From the NCBI GenBank assembly GCA_949825025.1, contig OX463779.1, forward strand, positions 22,426,816 to 22,490,815: 64,000 bases of DNA, in the 5' to 3' direction. Within the stretch, counting starts at the first letter, position 1, and every line of letters begins with the position of its first letter. Under the pieces are notes generated by a model. That model was not told the DNA's origin and did not search any database. It was given only the letters and a program-made list of their open reading frames with translations. Positions 59,850-64,000 of the stretch are shown here, piece after piece. Position numbers and translations under genes: made by a program. Origin of the DNA: Siphlonurus alternatus (lineage: Eukaryota; Arthropoda; Insecta; Ephemeroptera; Siphlonuridae).

Positions 59850-62800
59850 TAAAATGAATGACAGGGCCTACCGTCTGTCCTGCAGCCAATTGAGTGGTGC
59901 TCTCAATACTAATCAACGAGCATGGGCATAATTAGTGTTGCATGCATAAATAAAAACAACAGATACGTGATAGTTTATGTATATAGAACATTGCAGTTTT
60001 AAAAAAAATAGGTTATTTAATTATCTTTAATGTTAATTACAACCCATTAATATAAATTAAGTAGCAGATATAAATAGAAACACTTTTTGTTTCATGTTAA
60101 TAAAAATTTGTATGGAGATTTTTTTTTAATTGTGCTGTATTATAATATATAAAATGAATAAGCCATATAAATAAAATACCACACGTGAATTATTTAATTC
60201 TGCTTAATTAACGAATCTTAAATTAAAGAAAATAAATTTAATATATAATGTATAAATAGAATAATGTATATTATTATGGTATGATATAATTATATGGTAT
60301 ATAAAATACACATTATATAGCAGTATTTCTATTTCTAAAGATTTTGAAAGGAACAATTAAGTCTTAATTTCAATGCAATTTTAAGACTTCTCAATATTAT
60401 ATTTGTTATGAAGTCATATACGAGTTTATTATTAAATATGTTATACTATATAATAAGCATTCAAACAGAAAATAAAAATACTATAATTAAAATAAAAATT
60501 ATGAAGAAAATTGATAATTATACTGAATTAAATTAACTTGAAGTAAAACGTATGCATATATCCTATAGTCCATTTCGTTTCTCTAAAAAATGGTGATCAT
60601 TTAGTCCATGCAAATTTGAAGTAAAGAAATTAATTAAGCCTTAATTCTTATGCAATCATGGTGAAGCGCGTGCCTCTGCGGTCAGGTGCTGAAGGGCTGA
60701 AGCGATGTATATGCTCTTGTCACGCGGCCAGTGGGTGGACGGAGATGAGTGAGTATATTCCTAGAAGCAACTTTGCTTTAGCCAGAAATCTTTCAGCTCT
60801 GTTCGGCCCAGACGCAATTCAGGAGCATGTTCTCGCGCTCGGCCGCAGCCGACGTCGCGTCACGCGCCCGTGGATGACGTAACGTTATAGCGAGAGCGGC
60901 GGCGAGAGTCACGTGGAGGTGGCAAAAAACTGAAGAGTAGCTCGGGAGAATTCGGTAGTGTAATGCAGTCATTGAAGACCGTTATTGCATCAGCGCAATA
61001 TGATGCATTATCTAAATAAAGTACCAACCTACCAACTACCAAAACGCTTCTCTCTCTTATACTGCAGTACTGTATAGTGTGGCAGATCTAATCCTACATT
61101 GCCATGAAAAAAACTCCAAGCGTAGATTTAGGGAGGGGGCTGGGCTCAAAACTAACGTCAAGATTTATTTTTCCTGCGGATTCGGGCTTGCTATGCTATA
61201 TAACACTACACGTTCCAAGTTCTATGTATATAAATTTAACATATACATATATTTTCTAGACAAGAACTGAACTTTAATTTAATGTTATTAAATTATAATA
61301 ATTGTAAAATAAACAAACATGAGGACCATAAATGCAGCAACAAAGGACGAAATAATTATAATCTCATGCATGAGCATGCATGCAATCAGCGCAGGTATGG
61401 TTTTCCTCAATGGATTTATCACAGATAAAAATTACGAAAGTCTATATTATATATTATTATATCATATTTTTATATAATACCAGTCAATATCAAAGATTAT
61501 TTTACTCTGCTGGGTTTCTTTTATGCAATTAACTTATATCATCATATCTCTGATATAAGGCTGCCCATGTACTTTAACCTTTTTTGACTAAAAAAATATT
61601 AACTATATTGAGAGAAATTCACGTAAAAAAAAGATAATTAATTATACGTGGTGAGATTTTTTTGCAGTTTGGATTGTAATTAATAAAACAATTAATTATA
61701 ATGAACAAATTAACATTAACTATTGGCATCAATCTAGCTCCCATATATATTAATTTTTTTCCTCACTTTTATACTAAATAAAACATCATATAATACATAA
61801 TTCTTGGGCTCATCTTAATTGAATTTTATTCAATATCTAATTGCCAACATTTTCCGACTTTTGGTAACTTTTTTTTTTTTTTTTTTTTTTTTTTAATTCA
61901 GTCGTTTTCTGTAATTCCAATTTCACAGTTTCAATAATTGATAAGTTAAAAATTTAAAGGTATTCCCTCGACCAACATATACAGATTACGTCCCCTCTCT
62001 ACACACATTATCGCGGTGATGGATGGGTTAGATAATTCAATCGAGCGAGCCGTCGCGGACTACGTGCGGACTGGAGCAGCGCCATGGCGGCCCAGGCTCA
62101 CACGTCACGCTGCAATTGACGGCTCAGACCTGCCTTAATACTGGTGGGACCGGGAGCCTTGCTTTGCTTGAACACGAGCTGTTGCTAGGCAGCCGTGATA
62201 CGTGCGATCACGTGTCACTATAAAGCAATTACGTAGATTTCCAATAAGACACGTGTTGCGGAAAAGACAATAATAAGGCTTCGTCATGCAATTATATATA
62301 GGTGGGGATTACCTATATTGTTGACGTAACTTATTAAAGAGAAACACGAGACAAGGCACGTGGTATATTTGAATGCATGGGAAGCTAGGTAATAAACCAA
62401 GCAATTAACATTGACGTAAATTTTATTTATTTTATGATTAAGATTTTAACTGTGTTTAAATTCTTAATCAGCCAAAATTTACATATTATCGTAGAGTCAT
62501 CCACACTGGATACGAACCCTCTATATAACTAAATATAAAGCATGTAATGAATTTGCGGAATTGATTTGAAAAAATTGAAAAATAGAACATTAATTCCAAA
62601 TAACAATTAATATTTTAACCCAAAAGTCACCATGTATATAATAAATAATTGCATTAATTGTTAGCTATATTTTGTCCCTTCTTCAAACTGGTAAAATAAA
62701 AGGATATGAATTTTGTTTTCAATCCCCCCCCCAAATTGATTTTTTTTTTAAATAATTTATGCAATTTATGACTGAATGTGTTGTGTTATAGCTTTAAATT

Positions 62801-64000
62801 ATGATTATATATATTATATTGTATTTCCTTGTCATGAAGGGGAAAACTGCAGCTTCCACATAACAATTAATTCAAAACTTTTCTTATTTTAATTCGAAGA
62901 GGTACAGTACGTGGTACATTATATTGATGACGTACATGATCAAAGGTTATAATAAAGAGAAACTCGCTGACAATTAAAAATCACTTCTAGGAATCGTCAG
63001 CTGGACAATGCAGGGTCTATGTGACCGCGAACACATTAGCGCACGGATGTTCAAGTCAAATTAATTTTACGTTACCACCAGAAGTATTAGTCGCCAGTCC
63101 AAGGTTTCTAACTTTCAAGTTTTAAATCTGAATCTCCGTAGCGAGAAGCTCATTGGCGTACTAACTTTCTACATTGAAGGTCAGAAATACTTCGCTTCCT
63201 TTCTACTTCCGTATGAAGTTTAAATTTAATTTAATTGTAGCAGCATTTACGCTGAATGCAGTGTGACGTACACAGCAAAGTTGGTAGCGGGCCAGCTTGA
63301 GCCAGCTGCTTGGCCAGCACGCCGGTCACGTACGAAGCAGTCGCCCCCCGCGATGTACGAGGCATTGGCCTAGCTTTCAGGCAATTAAACCGCGTTGTGT
63401 AGTGCCTTGAGATGCAGCTCAATGTTATATTACTATACTCAAAGTAATAAGTATCACTTTTGTAATTAAAATTTAAAAAAAAATCTATAGTTGTTAAAAA
63501 GTGAAAGTTATTTATTTGTTATTTAATATTCCAAAAAGTTGGCTGTGCCATATTATACATAAAAAGTAGGCTATATATTTATAACACTGACACAGTGCAG
63601 GGCTGATTGATTATTCATTAGATGTAATAAAATTCCATGAATTAAATTGCATATAATGAGATGAAGTAATCATGACTTTGACTATTATAGCCACATATGG
63701 TAATACTCGTTGACTTTTCTTAATACACAATTTCACAATTTGGATATATAATATTCATTAGTCTGGGATTAGTGCGATTTATTTTATAAATTAGACATAA
63801 AAAATAATTTTTATTCGTTCATATAATATAAAATATTATATAATAAAATAAGCTCTGTAATTTATACTTTTTCAGCGGGCTATATAACTTATTTAACTAT
63901 AGTATTATAACAATACTAATTATATTCTAATATATTTTTATATCAATTATATTAAAAAAAATATTTATTAATACATGATATTATGGATCACATTATGGAT
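59850..64000. other. Gene-poor right end of the window
   Basis: AT-rich DNA with GC-richer islands at about 60650-60935, 62035-62225 and 63250-63400. The first has a 74-codon frame (60658-60882, plus) beside ACGTCGCGTCACG and GATGACGTAACG motifs. The second has GTTGCTAGGCAGC and ATCACGTGTCAC. The third has an open frame on the minus strand. None resembles a known protein; they are either regulatory islands or unrecognised exons. Poly-T at about 61870-61894. Confidence 0.4.

Noticed and set aside
60658..60882. 74-codon plus-strand ORF beginning MVKRVPLRSG
   Set aside because: It lies in a GC-rich, CRE-bearing island, with no recognisable domain; not called as a gene.
63231..63422. Minus-strand ORF in the last GC-rich island
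   Set aside because: No homology recognised, no clear splice acceptor or start context.

Overview
This is a window of a eukaryotic, almost certainly invertebrate animal genome: very AT-rich non-coding DNA with GC-richer exons, many short spliced exons with GT/AG borders, simple repeats, fold-back transposons and tRNA-derived SINEs. CAND1 resembles arthropod versions, and one core promoter pairs a TATA box with a CAGTT-type initiator at the expected spacing. I therefore favour an arthropod, with moderate confidence.

Layout. (1) 0-14 kb: two leftward first exons (ATG at 396 and 7486) with near-identical TATA core promoters and unrecognised products, then the terminal exon of RBX2/RNF7 (13.9 kb, plus strand). 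(2) 14-21 kb: no gene recognised; MITEs and GC-rich, CRE-bearing islands. (3) 21.1-25.0 kb: complete eight-exon DAW1 (outer dynein arm assembly factor), with a TATA box and an RFX X-box-like site. (4) 25.9-28.5 kb: a two-exon minus-strand gene (132 residues, unrecognised) with an X-box-like palindrome at the same distance from its ATG as in DAW1. (5) 29.5-38.5 kb: complete RPN2 (ribophorin II, oligosaccharyltransferase), 13 exons. Its introns carry six snoRNA genes: four copies of a U59/SNORD59-like C/D snoRNA and two near-identical H/ACA snoRNAs. (6) 40.5-55.0 kb: complete CAND1, 22 exons, with several transposons in its introns. (7) 55.9-59.6 kb: TMEM205-like membrane protein gene, minus strand, convergent with CAND1, with a possible small ORF in its first intron. 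(8) 59.8-64 kb: no gene recognised.

Themes. RBX2 and CAND1 both act on cullin-RING ubiquitin ligases. DAW1 and the unnamed gene next to it may share RFX control of cilium genes. RPN2 is a snoRNA host gene. Palindromic mobile elements have inserted into introns throughout, and some carry perfect TGACGTCA (CRE) motifs.

Exon coordinates were worked out by hand from splice signals, reading phase and remembered homologue sequences. No alignment, RNA data or folding program was used.
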